A stretch of DNA of 15,657 bases from JAXHUH01 sp034211175 (GCA_034211175.1 JAXHUH010000217.1:1-15657); one strand, 5' to 3'; shown: positions 1 to 6,918, counted from the first letter of the stretch. Made by a program: numbers and translations. Notes: generated by a model not told the origin, from the sequence alone.

Positions 1-114
1 ACCACGTCAGGTATGGGCTTGACCGCATCGGGTATGGGATTAACCACATCGGGTATGGGCTTAACCACATCGGGTATGGGCTTAACCATGTCCGGTATGG
101 GCTTAACCATTCCG
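1..114. repeat. 21-bp tandem repeat array, open at the left edge
   Basis: Five consecutive 21-bp units begin at 10, 31, 52, 73 and 94, each opening with GGTATGGG; the common core is GGTATGGGCTTAACC. Bases 1-9 match the end of a further unit, so the array continues outside the window. The units are much richer in A/T than the flanking DNA. The period is a multiple of three. On the minus strand, in frame with the upstream permease, each unit reads as a heptapeptide close to WLSPYPM and contains a TTA leucine codon. Four of the six frames are open through the array, so openness alone does not prove translation. Confidence 0.95.
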
Positions 115-1129
115 CGCCCGTCGCCTCCTCCGGTGCGGCCGGGTCGGCGGGGTCCTCCGGCGGCTCCGGCTCGGCGGTCGCGCCGGGCCGGTCGATGTGG
201 GACAGGGCCCGCTGGGCGACGACCGAGGCGATGAGGATCACCCCGATGACCCCGGTCTGGGTCGAGCCGTCGATGTTGGCGAGCCCGAGGCCGTTGCGGA
301 CGTTCAACACGATGAGGATCGCCAGCGCGACCCCGGCCATCCGGCCGGACCCGCCGAAGATCGACACCCCGCCGAGCAGGACGACGGTGATGATCTCCAG
401 CTCGTAGCCGTACGCCATGTCGCCGCGCACCGAGCCGAGCCGGGCGGCGAAGAGGATCCCGGCCACCCCCGCCGAGAGGCTGGAGGCGACGAACAACCCG
501 ACGCGGACGCGGTCGACGGCGACGCCGGCGAAGCGGGCGACCTCGGCGTTGTCGCCGATCGTGTAGAGGTGGCGGCCCAGGCGGCTGCGCCCGAGCACCA
601 CACCGCCGACGGCGAGCATGACCAGGAAGAGGACGACGCTGGCCGGCAGCGGGCCGACGAGCTCCTCCTGGCCGAGGGTGTCGAACCACGAGGGGAAGTC
701 GCCGATCGAGCGGTCCTCGACGAGCACCCGGGCGGCACCCCGCCAGCCGATCAGCCCGGCGAGGGTGACGACGAGGGACGGGATGCCGAGGCGGGTGACG
801 ACCAGCCCGTGGACGAGCCCGACGGTGGCCGCCGCGACCAGGGCGACGAGGATCGCCACGAGGAACGGCCCGCCGTTCTCGTGGATCGACGCGACGACGG
901 CGGCGGCGAACACCATGACCGAGCCGACGGAGAGGTCGATCTCGCCGGCGACGATCACGGAGGTCATCACGACGACGACGATGATCCGCTCGACGGACAG
1001 CTCGAACAGGTTCACGAAGTTGGCGACGGTGAGGTACCCGTCGGAGCTGGCGACGTTGTAGACGGTCGACGCCACGAGGAAGCCGGCGAGGAGCACGAGC
1101 CAGCTGCGGTCCCACAGCCATCGGGTCAT
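1..1129 (-). CDS. CUT2-family sugar ABC transporter permease, second of pair (C-terminus runs off window)
   Basis: Integral membrane subunit of a ribose/rhamnose/AI-2 type importer. The ATG at 1129-1127 overlaps the stop of the preceding permease in an ATGA. The frame translates to a hydrophobic protein with the CUT2 hallmark GEIDLSVGSVM after about 60 residues. A conserved cytoplasmic-loop motif (IGDNAEVARFAG) and the late GGVSIFGGSG motif follow. The canonical permease part ends near HIDRP, about residue 315. It is followed by a Pro/Glu/Asp/Ala-rich tail and then heptads of the WLSPYPM kind encoded by the 21-bp repeats. No stop codon occurs in this frame down to base 2, giving 376 codons without a terminus. 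Substrate is not resolved; rhamnose- and AI-2-type permeases are the nearest I recognise. The function call is firm, but the true C-terminus is unknown. Confidence 0.88.
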   Translation of the reverse strand, partial: MTRWLWDRSWLVLLAGFLVASTVYNVASSDGYLTVANFVNLFELSVERIIVVVVMTSVIVAGEIDLSVGSVMVFAAAVVASIHENGGPFLVAILVALVAAATVGLVHGLVVTRLGIPSLVVTLAGLIGWRGAARVLVEDRSIGDFPSWFDTLGQEELVGPLPASVVLFLVMLAVGGVVLGRSRLGRHLYTIGDNAEVARFAGVAVDRVRVGLFVASSLSAGVAGILFAARLGSVRGDMAYGYELEIITVVLLGGVSIFGGSGRMAGVALAILIVLNVRNGLGLANIDGSTQTGVIGVILIASVVAQRALSHIDRPGATAEPEPPEDPADPAAPEEATGAEWLSPYRTWLSPYPMWLSPYPMWLIPYPMRSSPYLTW

Positions 1130-2193
1130 GTCGCCGCTCCCCCGGTCGGGGCCGCCACGCCGTCGCGCCGTCGGCGGCCTCGCAGGCGGCCGTTCACGAC
1201 CACGTCGAGGATCACGGCGCCGAGGATGAGCAGGCCGAGGATGGCGTCGCGCCAGAACTCGCTGATCTGGGGCACCCGCACGAGGCTGAGGTCGAGGATC
1301 TCGATCAGCACCGCGCCGAGGAACGCCCCGAGCACCGTGCCCGAGCCTCCCTGGATGCTGACCCCGCCGACGACGGCGGCGCCGATGGCGGCGAGCTCGA
1401 GGTTGGCGCCCGCGGTGACGTTCACGGTCCCGAACTGGCCGAGGAACATGAACCCGGCGAGCCCGGCGAGGGCGCCGCAGAGCACGAACGCGCCGAGCAC
1501 CAGCCGCCGGCGGGGCAACCCGGCCTGCGTCGCCGCGTCGGGGTTCGAGCCGATGGCGTAGATCCGCCGCCCCCACCGCAGCGAGCCCATGGCGAGGTGG
1601 AGCACCACGCCGGCGACCAGGGCGATCACGAACATGGTCCGCAGGTCGAAGTCGCCGGCGCTGACGATGGTCGAGCGGGGCAGGTCGACGACCCAGTCGG
1701 GCAGGGCGTTGGTCGTGAGCGTCGTGCCGCCGGCCACGTTGGTGAGCGCGGCCCGGTAGATGGCGAGGGTGCCGAGGGTGACGATGATGGCCGGCACCCC
1801 GGCGAACGCGACGAGCGTCCCGTTGACCAGCCCGAGGCCGGCGCCGATGGCGACCGCCAGCGCGACCGCCAGCACCGGGGACAGATCGGGGTTCGAGGTG
1901 AGGACGTCGCCGGTGACGTAGGCCGACACCCCCACGATCGAGCCGACCGAGAGGTCGACCTGGCGGGCGATGATGACGACCGCCTCACCGGCGGCCAGCA
2001 GGGCGGTGATGGCGACGCTGATGGCGACCCGGTTGAAGAACCGACCGCTCACGTAGTCGTCGATCACGAGGTTGAACACCACGAGCGACAGGACGATCAG
2101 CCCGGCGAGCGACGCCTCCTTGACCCGTTCGGGGGCGAGGAGGAACCCACCGCCGGCGCCGCCCGGGCCCGCCGTCGTGCCGACCGCCGTCAT
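1126..2193 (-). CDS. CUT2-family sugar ABC transporter permease, first of pair
   Basis: 355-residue inner-membrane permease that should pair with the next gene's product to form the translocation pore, energised by the upstream double ATPase. The start ATG (2193-2191) overlaps the ATPase stop as ATGA, which fixes the start; the long upstream extension of the frame is antisense-like and not used. The short N-terminus is Gly/Ala-rich. Many hydrophobic segments follow, with the CUT2 signature RQVDLSVGSIVGV, the loop motif IGSNPDAATQAG and the late motif GGVSIQGGSGTVLG. Length fits the family (about 320-350). The C-terminus is basic (RLRGRRRR) and then Gly/Ala/Thr-rich. Its own stop overlaps the start of the second permease. 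Two unlike permeases rather than one repeated gene resembles rhamnose (RhaP/RhaQ) or AI-2 (LsrC/LsrD) systems rather than ribose RbsC. That comparison is inference. Confidence 0.92.
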   Translation of the reverse strand: MTAVGTTAGPGGAGGGFLLAPERVKEASLAGLIVLSLVVFNLVIDDYVSGRFFNRVAISVAITALLAAGEAVVIIARQVDLSVGSIVGVSAYVTGDVLTSNPDLSPVLAVALAVAIGAGLGLVNGTLVAFAGVPAIIVTLGTLAIYRAALTNVAGGTTLTTNALPDWVVDLPRSTIVSAGDFDLRTMFVIALVAGVVLHLAMGSLRWGRRIYAIGSNPDAATQAGLPRRRLVLGAFVLCGALAGLAGFMFLGQFGTVNVTAGANLELAAIGAAVVGGVSIQGGSGTVLGAFLGAVLIEILDLSLVRVPQISEFWRDAILGLLILGAVILDVVVNGRLRGRRRRDGVAAPTGGAAT

Positions 2194-3695
2194 CGGGCGC
2201 CGACCGCCGCGGTCATGACCCGCTCCTGGTCGGTGCCGTCGACACCCAGCGTGTCGGCGACCCGTCCCTCGCGCATGACGAGGATGCGGTCGCTCATGGC
2301 CAGCACCTCGGGCAGGTCGGACGAGATGAGGATCACCGCCAGCCCGTCGCGGGCGAGCTCGTCGACGAGGCGGTGGACCTCGGCCTTCGCGCCGACGTCG
2401 ATGCCCCGGGTCGGCTCGTCGAGGATCAGCACCGACGGCTCGGTGTTGAGCCACTTGGCCAGCATCGTCTTCTGCTGGTTCCCGCCGGAGAGGTTGCCCA
2501 CCGGCGTGGCGACGTCGGGCGTGCGGATGTTGAGGTCGGTCCGGAAGCGGTCGGCCACGGCGGCCTCGGCCGCGCGGTCGACGAGGCCGAACCGGCTCGT
2601 GTAGCGCCCGAGCGTCGGCAACGTGACGTTGGCGGCGATCGACTGCGGCAGGCTCAGGCCGAGCTTGCGGCGGTCCTCCGACAGGTAGGCGATGCCGAGG
2701 CCGAGCGCGTCCTTCGGCGAGTTGATCGAGACCTCGTCGCCCGCGACCTCGATCGTGCCCGAGGCCGCCGGGGTGATCCCGAACAGCGCCAGCGCCACGT
2801 CGGTGCGCCCGGCCCCGACGAGGCCGGCGAAGCCGAGGACCTCGCCCCGGTGCACCTCGAACGAGACGTCCTCGAACGTCCCCGGCAGGCTCAGGTCGCG
2901 CACCCGGAGGGCGACCTCGGTCGGTGCGTGGCGGGTGCGGACGAAGAACTCACCGAGCTCCCGACCGACCATGTCCCGCACGATCTGGGACTCGCTGGCC
3001 TCGGCGATCGGTCGGGTCGAGATGTGGCGGCCGTCGCGGAAGACGCTGACCCGGTCGGCGATGGCGAACACCTCGTCGAGGCGGTGGCTGATGAACAGCA
3101 CGGCGACGCCGCCGTCACGCAGCCGCTCGACCTGGCCGAACAGGCGCTCGACCTCGTGGGCCGACAGCGCGGCGGTCGGCTCGTCCATGATCAGGACCCG
3201 GACGTCCTGGGAGATCGCCTTGGCGATCTCGACGGCCTGCTGCTCGGCCACGGTGAGTGCGCTGGCCGGGGTGCGGGGATCGAGGTCGATGTCGAGGTCG
3301 GCGAGGATCGCCGCGGCCTCCCGCTCGGTCGCGCGGCGCCGGACGAGGCGGCCCCGCTCGCCGTGGCCCATGAAGATGTTCTCGGCGACCGTCAGGTCGG
3401 GGAAGATCAACGGCTCCTGGTAGATGGCGACGACGCCGAGCCGCTGGGCCTCGGCCGGCGAGGAGACCTCGACCGCCTCCCCGGCGATCGTCACGGTGCC
3501 GGCGTCGGCCCGGTGGAGCCCGGTGACGATCTTGATCAGGGTCGACTTGCCGGCGCCGTTCTCACCGACGAGCGCGTGGACCTCGCCGGGCCGCAGCCGC
3601 AGGTCGACGTCGCGCAGCGCCTGTGTCGCACCGAAGTGCTTCGAGATGCCGTCCAGCTCGAGGACGGTGTCGTGCGACGCGGGCGTCACACCCAT
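2190..3695 (-). CDS. CUT2-family sugar ABC transporter ATP-binding protein (fused double NBD)
   Basis: 501-residue cytoplasmic ATPase with two nucleotide-binding domains in one chain, the usual CUT2 layout and length. NBD1 has Walker A GENGAGKS (44-51), a degenerate signature LTVAEQQ (147-153), Walker B VLIMDE (167-172) and switch His204. NBD2 has a degenerate Walker A, GLVGAGRT (291-298), a full signature LSGGNQQ (402-408), Walker B VLILDE (422-427), and Ser instead of the switch His (SSD, 458-460). This one-sided degeneracy is normal for the family. ATG 3695-3693 is chosen because the protein then begins just before the first beta strand (VLELDGISKHFG). A purine-rich GGTGGAGGGG lies some 20 bases upstream, further than ideal. 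It is the first gene of the operon, divergent from the DeoR regulator. No substrate-binding protein gene lies in view; it may lie beyond the left edge. Confidence 0.95.
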   Translation of the reverse strand: MGVTPASHDTVLELDGISKHFGATQALRDVDLRLRPGEVHALVGENGAGKSTLIKIVTGLHRADAGTVTIAGEAVEVSSPAEAQRLGVVAIYQEPLIFPDLTVAENIFMGHGERGRLVRRRATEREAAAILADLDIDLDPRTPASALTVAEQQAVEIAKAISQDVRVLIMDEPTAALSAHEVERLFGQVERLRDGGVAVLFISHRLDEVFAIADRVSVFRDGRHISTRPIAEASESQIVRDMVGRELGEFFVRTRHAPTEVALRVRDLSLPGTFEDVSFEVHRGEVLGFAGLVGAGRTDVALALFGITPAASGTIEVAGDEVSINSPKDALGLGIAYLSEDRRKLGLSLPQSIAANVTLPTLGRYTSRFGLVDRAAEAAVADRFRTDLNIRTPDVATPVGNLSGGNQQKTMLAKWLNTEPSVLILDEPTRGIDVGAKAEVHRLVDELARDGLAVILISSDLPEVLAMSDRILVMREGRVADTLGVDGTDQERVMTAAVGAR

Positions 3696-3881
3696 GTTCC
3701 GGCCCCCATGGGCCCCTCCACCTGTCCGTGACGGCAGCGCACGCCATGGCGCGTCGCACCGTCCACGCGGCGGCACCGTGCCGGCACCGTCGCGAGCCCC
3801 TGCTGCGGTGCGCCCGGCGCACCCGTCACTCCTGCCGCGAGCGCCGGAACCCGGCACCGTCTTGTGCGAACAGTTGCTAAC

Positions 3882-3901
3882 TCACAGCTTCTAACATGTG
3901 A
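3882..3901. promoter_or_regulatory. Inverted repeat TCACA-N10-TGTGA, candidate operator on transporter side
   Basis: TCACA at 3882-3886 and TGTGA at 3897-3901 form perfect 5-bp inverted arms around a 10-base A/T-rich spacer, within the A/T-rich patch about 190-205 bp upstream of the ATPase start. The same pentamers recur in the opposite arrangement at 4101-4115 near deoR. Recurrence of one inverted pentamer pair on both sides of a divergent promoter region suggests a regulator site. DeoR is the natural candidate; a CRP-like protein is another because the half-sites match the classic CRP half-site. Arms of 5 bp can occur by chance. Confidence 0.35.
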
Positions 3902-4100
3902 CCCTAGCCACTCGACGGGTTCCCCACAAGACCCCCACGCGGAGGTCCCGCTCGGTCGACCCGGACGAACCACCAGGCCACGGCATCAGCTCCCCGGTTC
4001 GCCGACCGGGGTGGCCGCCGAGCCGCTCCCCGCGGGTGCCGCCGCCGGCGACGAGAGCCGCAGTCGCCGACCGTCGCCGACACCGGGTTATTCGAACCCG

Positions 4101-4115
4101 TGTGAACGGCTCACA
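4101..4115. promoter_or_regulatory. Inverted repeat TGTGA-N5-TCACA, candidate operator on deoR side
   Basis: TGTGA (4101-4105) and TCACA (4111-4115) are perfect inverted arms separated by ACGGC. The spacer is one base shorter than the six of a canonical CRP site, so that identification is not claimed. It lies 92 bp upstream of the chosen deoR start and 12 bp before an ATG at 4127. It shares half-sites with 3882-3901, consistent with autoregulation by the DeoR protein. Confidence 0.4.
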
Positions 4116-4126
4116 ATGTTGCACCC

Positions 4127-4210
4127 ATGACGCCGGACCGACGCGAGCTGAGCAGGACGGACGCCGACGGCGCGCGGCGGCCCGGGCGCAACCCCGGTTC
4201 CGGTCGATGA
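4127..4210 (+). CDS. Possible 27-codon leader ORF overlapping the deoR start
   Basis: ATG at 4127 opens a frame of 27 codons (begins MTPDRRELS, ends NPGSGR). Its TGA (4208-4210) overlaps the deoR ATG (4207-4209) in an ATGA, the same coupling device used in the transporter operon opposite. Most codons end in G or C. There is no ribosome-binding site before 4127, so it would have to be read from a leaderless transcript starting close to 4127. It resembles no protein I recognise. It could be fortuitous. Confidence 0.25.
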   Translation: MTPDRRELSRTDADGARRPGRNPGSGR

Positions 4211-4983
4211 CCGTGTCGGGCCGGCGACCCGTCAGCCAGTCGCTGTCGTCGGCCGATCGCGACGAGCGCACGCTCGAGCTGCTCGGCTCGACGGGCAAGG
4301 TCGAGATCGGGGGCCTGGCGGAGCTGTTCGCCGTCAGCGAGATGACCGTCCGCCGTGACCTCGACCGCCTCGCCGGCGCCGGGCGGCTGCGTCGCGTGCG
4401 CGGCGGCGCCGTGGCGGTGGGTCCCGAGCCGTTCGCCGAGCGCTACGCCCGGCAGTCGATCGAGAAGGACCTGATCGCCGACAAGCTGGCCGACCTGGTC
4501 GGTGACGGCGGCGCCATCGCCATGGACGCGTCGACGACGATCCAGCGGCTCGCGCCGCGCATCGCGGACGTCGGGCACCTCACCGTGCTCACCAACGGCC
4601 CCGACACGTTCTTCGCCCTCCAGGGGGTGCCCGGTGTGACCGCGGTGCTCACCGGCGGCCAGCTCGACAAGCGAACGGGGAGCCTCGTCGGCCCCGTCGC
4701 GGCGCGCTCGACCACCACCCTGACGCTGCGCAGGGCGTTCGTGTCGGCCACCGCCATCTCACCCGAGCTCGGAACGACCGAGCAGACGCTCGAGGACGCC
4801 GAGGCCAAGGCCTCGCTCGTCGACGCCGCGGCATCGGTCGTCGTTGCGATCGACCACACCAAGCTCGGCCGCCACGCGACCGCGCGCTGTCTCGACACGG
4901 ACCGGATCGACCTCCTCGTGACCGACCTGGATCCCGCCGACGCCCGCCTCGACGACTACCGCGACCGCTGCGACCTGCTCTGA
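4207..4983 (+). CDS. DeoR-family sugar-responsive transcriptional regulator
   Basis: 258-residue cytoplasmic repressor of the size usual for the family. The N-terminal winged helix-turn-helix spans about residues 18-70, with the DeoR fingerprint including VSEMTVRRDLDRL (43-55) and GRLRRVRGGA. The C-terminal DeoRC sugar-phosphate sensor shows MDASTTIQRL (106-115), TN (129-130), LTGGQL (148-153) and AIDHTKLGR (214-222). ATG 4207 puts the HTH at the expected distance from the N-terminus; the longer frame upstream is Arg/Pro-rich and not protein-like. No good Shine-Dalgarno precedes it. It diverges from the CUT2 transporter, and regulators of this family often control adjacent sugar operons (for example with rhamnose-type transporters). 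The effector is probably a phosphorylated sugar from the imported substrate; this is inference. Confidence 0.92.
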   Translation: MTVSGRRPVSQSLSSADRDERTLELLGSTGKVEIGGLAELFAVSEMTVRRDLDRLAGAGRLRRVRGGAVAVGPEPFAERYARQSIEKDLIADKLADLVGDGGAIAMDASTTIQRLAPRIADVGHLTVLTNGPDTFFALQGVPGVTAVLTGGQLDKRTGSLVGPVAARSTTTLTLRRAFVSATAISPELGTTEQTLEDAEAKASLVDAAASVVVAIDHTKLGRHATARCLDTDRIDLLVTDLDPADARLDDYRDRCDLL

Positions 4984-4999
4984 CGGCCGAGGCGTCGGC

Positions 5000-5179
5000 T
5001 CAGCCGGAGACGTAGATGGTGGGAGCCGGGACGCTGTGGTCCCCGTCGCCGCCTCCGTCGCCGTCGCCGAACCCGGTGGCCATCGCCCACAGGAAGGCGA
5101 TGGCGAGCGCGCCCGCCGCCAGGCGTGGGATGAAGATCACGAAGTGACCGGTCTGCTGCCGATGTGAGAGCTCCGCCAT
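5000..5179 (-). CDS. Small single-pass membrane protein, 59 residues (unrecognised)
   Basis: ATG at 5179-5177 opens 59 codons ending in TGA at 5002-5000. The product has a short polar N-terminus (MAELSHRQQTGH). One strongly hydrophobic segment follows at about residues 13-37 (HFVIFIPRLA, then ALAIAFLWAMATGF). A Gly/Asp run at 38-47 (GDGDGGGDGD) comes next, then a short tail ending PTIYVSG. Codons are G/C-ending throughout, as in confirmed genes. The layout suggests a one-helix membrane protein with an acidic flexible tail. It converges on deoR with a 16-bp gap that holds a 5-bp stem (GCCGA/TCGGC, 4986-4999). A Shine-Dalgarno is not evident, which is the main weakness. No family recognised. 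Confidence 0.6.
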   Translation of the reverse strand: MAELSHRQQTGHFVIFIPRLAAGALAIAFLWAMATGFGDGDGGGDGDHSVPAPTIYVSG

Positions 5180-5238
5180 GGGAGACCCGTCGGCGGGGGC
5201 TGACCCGGAATCAGTGTTCGACCGTGGATTTCACCGTC

Positions 5239-5267
5239 CGGCCGGCCGCCGCGTCACCGGCCGGCCG
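5239..5267 (-). terminator. 10-bp G+C hairpin, possible terminator of the thioesterase-like gene
   Basis: CGGCCGGCCG occurs at 5239-5248 and again at 5258-5267, and each copy is itself palindromic. Together they can form a 10-bp stem with a 9-base loop. It lies 22 bp past the stop of the thioesterase-like gene and before the small membrane gene. There is no T-run after it. The surroundings also carry several TCACCG direct repeats, so part of the symmetry may be repeat-derived. Confidence 0.4.
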
Positions 5268-5288
5268 TGGCGTCACCGACGGGCGGCG

Positions 5289-6167
5289 TCACCGGTCGGC
5301 GTCGATGTGGACCTCGGCCACGATCGTCAGCCGGTCCTCGGCACCGGCGTCGTGCACGCCGACCCGTACGAGCGCCGTGCCGCCGTGGCGGGCGACGATG
5401 GTCGGCGCGGCCCGGAACGGCCCGACCATGCCCGGCGCCAGGTAGCGGACAGAAGCGCTCCGGCACGTGGCTGTCACGTCACCGCCGCCACCGCCGGCAT
5501 CGACGACGGCGCCGACGGCCGCGGCCTCGACGAGCGCGATGGCCACACCGCCGTGGAGGCCGCCGAAGCCGTTGCGGCTGGCGTCGCTCAGCCCGAGCTC
5601 CCACACCGCGGCGCCGTCCTCGTCACGGCGTTCGATGCCCAGCACCTCGCCCATGGGCGCGTCGAGGCTGCAGCGCCCGTCGAACATGCCGTAGAAGCGG
5701 GCGCGCATCTCGCCCCGGTCCTCCGGCGGCCGCTCCGGGCCGACGAACACCAGCTCCTGGGTGCTGCGGGCGACGTGGGTGCCGAGCTCGTCGTGGACGT
5801 CGAGCTCGACCACACCCGTGCGTCGACCGAGGCGCAGGGCGGTCGACGACGCGGACAGCACGGAACCCCGGGGCGGGGCCAAACGGTGTGCGGTGATGTC
5901 GGCGTGGACCCAGGGAGCGGTGCGGGCCGAGGCGATCTGCCCGGACGCCATGTCGAGGTAGACGCCGAGCACGCCGAAGTCGAGGTGCCCGTCGCCGTCG
6001 AGGAGGACCGGCTCGAGGTGGAGGTCGAAGCGCGGTGGCCCGTCCTCCACCGCGATGCGGAGCCCGATCTTGGCGAGCACGTGGCCCGCCATGTCGTAGG
6101 GGGGATCGTGCGCGGGGGAGGCGTCGTCGGGGCGCGACGGCTCGCCGGGGGGAGCTGAACCGACCAT
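5289..6167 (-). CDS. Double-hotdog acyl-CoA thioesterase-like protein
   Basis: 292 residues with two hotdog-type halves. The C-terminal half (about 165-288) carries the PaaI/4HBT motif RNGFGGLHGGVAIALVEAA, with His205-Gly-Gly and an acidic Glu214 on the hotdog helix. The N-terminal half (about 25-142) has a degenerate counterpart, GVLGVYLDMASGQIA, with Asp72 but no HGG. A plausible role is hydrolysis of an acyl-CoA thioester, with one active and one structural domain; the substrate is not readable. ATG 6167 is the only early start; Met26 (6092) is an alternative because residues 1-25 are Pro/Ser/Asp-rich and neither has a clear ribosome-binding site. It is on the same strand as the TetR and dehydrogenase genes upstream, after a 145-bp gap with no visible gene, so shared transcription is possible but not shown. 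The neighbouring crotonases also handle acyl-CoAs. Confidence 0.75.
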   Translation of the reverse strand: MVGSAPPGEPSRPDDASPAHDPPYDMAGHVLAKIGLRIAVEDGPPRFDLHLEPVLLDGDGHLDFGVLGVYLDMASGQIASARTAPWVHADITAHRLAPPRGSVLSASSTALRLGRRTGVVELDVHDELGTHVARSTQELVFVGPERPPEDRGEMRARFYGMFDGRCSLDAPMGEVLGIERRDEDGAAVWELGLSDASRNGFGGLHGGVAIALVEAAAVGAVVDAGGGGGDVTATCRSASVRYLAPGMVGPFRAAPTIVARHGGTALVRVGVHDAGAEDRLTIVAEVHIDADR

Positions 6168-6312
6168 CGCCCGGATGGTAGCGCCGAGCCCCCGGCGGCC
6201 CCGATCCCGGCGCCGTCACCGTCCGCAGCGTGAGCCGACACGGGCGGGCGCGTCGGGACCCAGTGGGCCGGGACCAACGCGCCGCGCGCCAGGACGACTC
6301 GGCGCGGGCGGC

Positions 6313-6918
6313 TCAGCTCGGCGGCGCGTCGTCCGACGGCGTCACGCCCAGGAACGCACAGCCGAGGCGGAGCAGCTCGGCGCGGAGCGTGTCGTCGTCG
6401 ATGTCGGCCACGAGGGCGTGGGAGGCGGCGCCGGTGAGGGCGGACGAGACCATCGCCGCCCGGACCCGCGCCGTGGGGCTGTCGTCGCCACTGGTGAGCA
6501 GGCGCCGTTCCCGCTCGCGGAGGCGTTGGAACCGCTCGTGGCCGTCGACGAGGCGGCCGATCGCCGGGTCGGTGCTGAGGCTGCGCAGCTGCGCCCGGTG
6601 GTCGACGACGAGGTCGATCAGGTGGGACAGGAACACCTCGACGGCACCGGAGGCCGGCGACTCGGTCTCGGCGGCGTCGGCCGCCGCCTCGAGCTTGGCC
6701 AGCGGCTCCTCCACCGCGGCGAGGATGATCGATTCCTTCGTCTTGAACTGGTGGTAGACCGCGGCCTTGGTGACACCGATCTCGTCGGCGATCATCTGCA
6801 GCGACGTCCCGCCGACGCCGTGCTCGGCGAAGAGCTCGAAGGCGGCGTCGATGATGCGGGTCTGCGCGGCGCTCCGCCGAACGGTCGGCGATCCTGCGTC
6901 GTGCGTCCGTGCAGCCAT
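6313..6918 (-). CDS. TetR/AcrR-family transcriptional repressor
   Basis: 201-residue regulator. The N-terminal DNA-binding domain (about 18-66) is typical: RIIDAAFELFAEHG, then TSLQMIADEIGVTKAAVYHQFKTKESI. The helical ligand-binding region (about 70-195) is variable and does not reveal the effector. The ATG at 6918-6916 is used because it gives a normal N-terminal arm before the HTH; the upstream extension is Arg-rich. It lies 41 bp after the dehydrogenase on the same strand, so the two probably form one transcript. Three palindromes of the size expected for TetR dimers sit upstream of the dehydrogenase and of the divergent MMPL gene, while none was seen in the 41-bp gap. It is therefore the best candidate to bind them and to autoregulate through the dehydrogenase promoter. 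Confidence 0.93.
   Translation of the reverse strand: MAARTHDAGSPTVRRSAAQTRIIDAAFELFAEHGVGGTSLQMIADEIGVTKAAVYHQFKTKESIILAAVEEPLAKLEAAADAAETESPASGAVEVFLSHLIDLVVDHRAQLRSLSTDPAIGRLVDGHERFQRLRERERRLLTSGDDSPTARVRAAMVSSALTGAASHALVADIDDDTLRAELLRLGCAFLGVTPSDDAPPS

Larger units (their letters stand above)
3696..4206. promoter_or_regulatory. 511-bp divergent intergenic region, transporter operon / deoR
   Basis: No protein-like frame was found here apart from a possible short leader ORF next to deoR. The region contains a 7-bp stem-loop at 3807-3823 (GGTGCGC, CCG loop, GCGCACC), which would lie in the 5' leader of the transporter mRNA. Around 3861-3905 there is a conspicuous A/T-richer patch with two GTTAG direct repeats on the minus strand; this is the likeliest promoter zone for the transporter operon. 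A second A/T-richer patch at about 4088-4125 lies in front of deoR. I could not assign convincing -35/-10 pairs to either. Confidence 0.6.

Noticed and set aside
1..114. CRISPR array
   Set aside because: The 21-bp units are directly adjacent with no unique spacers between them.
13..234. 73-codon plus-strand ORF starting in the 21-bp repeats (GMGLTTS heptads)
   Set aside because: A 21-bp period gives heptads in any open frame; after the repeats the peptide becomes Arg/Pro-rich antisense of the permease tail.
197..1561. 454-codon open frame on the plus strand
   Set aside because: Antisense of the two permeases; composition is Asp/Glu/Gly/Arg-rich with no motif, and it spans the junction of two real genes.
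2373..3731. 452-codon open frame on the plus strand
   Set aside because: Antisense of the ABC ATPase, whose Walker and signature motifs are unambiguous.
4101..4115. Canonical CRP site
   Set aside because: The half-sites match but the spacer is five, not six bases, and no CRP gene is in view; kept only as a generic inverted repeat.
3898..4206. N-terminal extension of the DeoR frame by about 100 residues
   Set aside because: The added residues are Arg/Pro-rich with no domain, they would include the candidate operator, and the start at 4207 gives the standard family length.
5267..5896. 209-codon plus-strand ORF
   Set aside because: Arg/Pro/Ala-rich low-complexity antisense of the double-hotdog gene.
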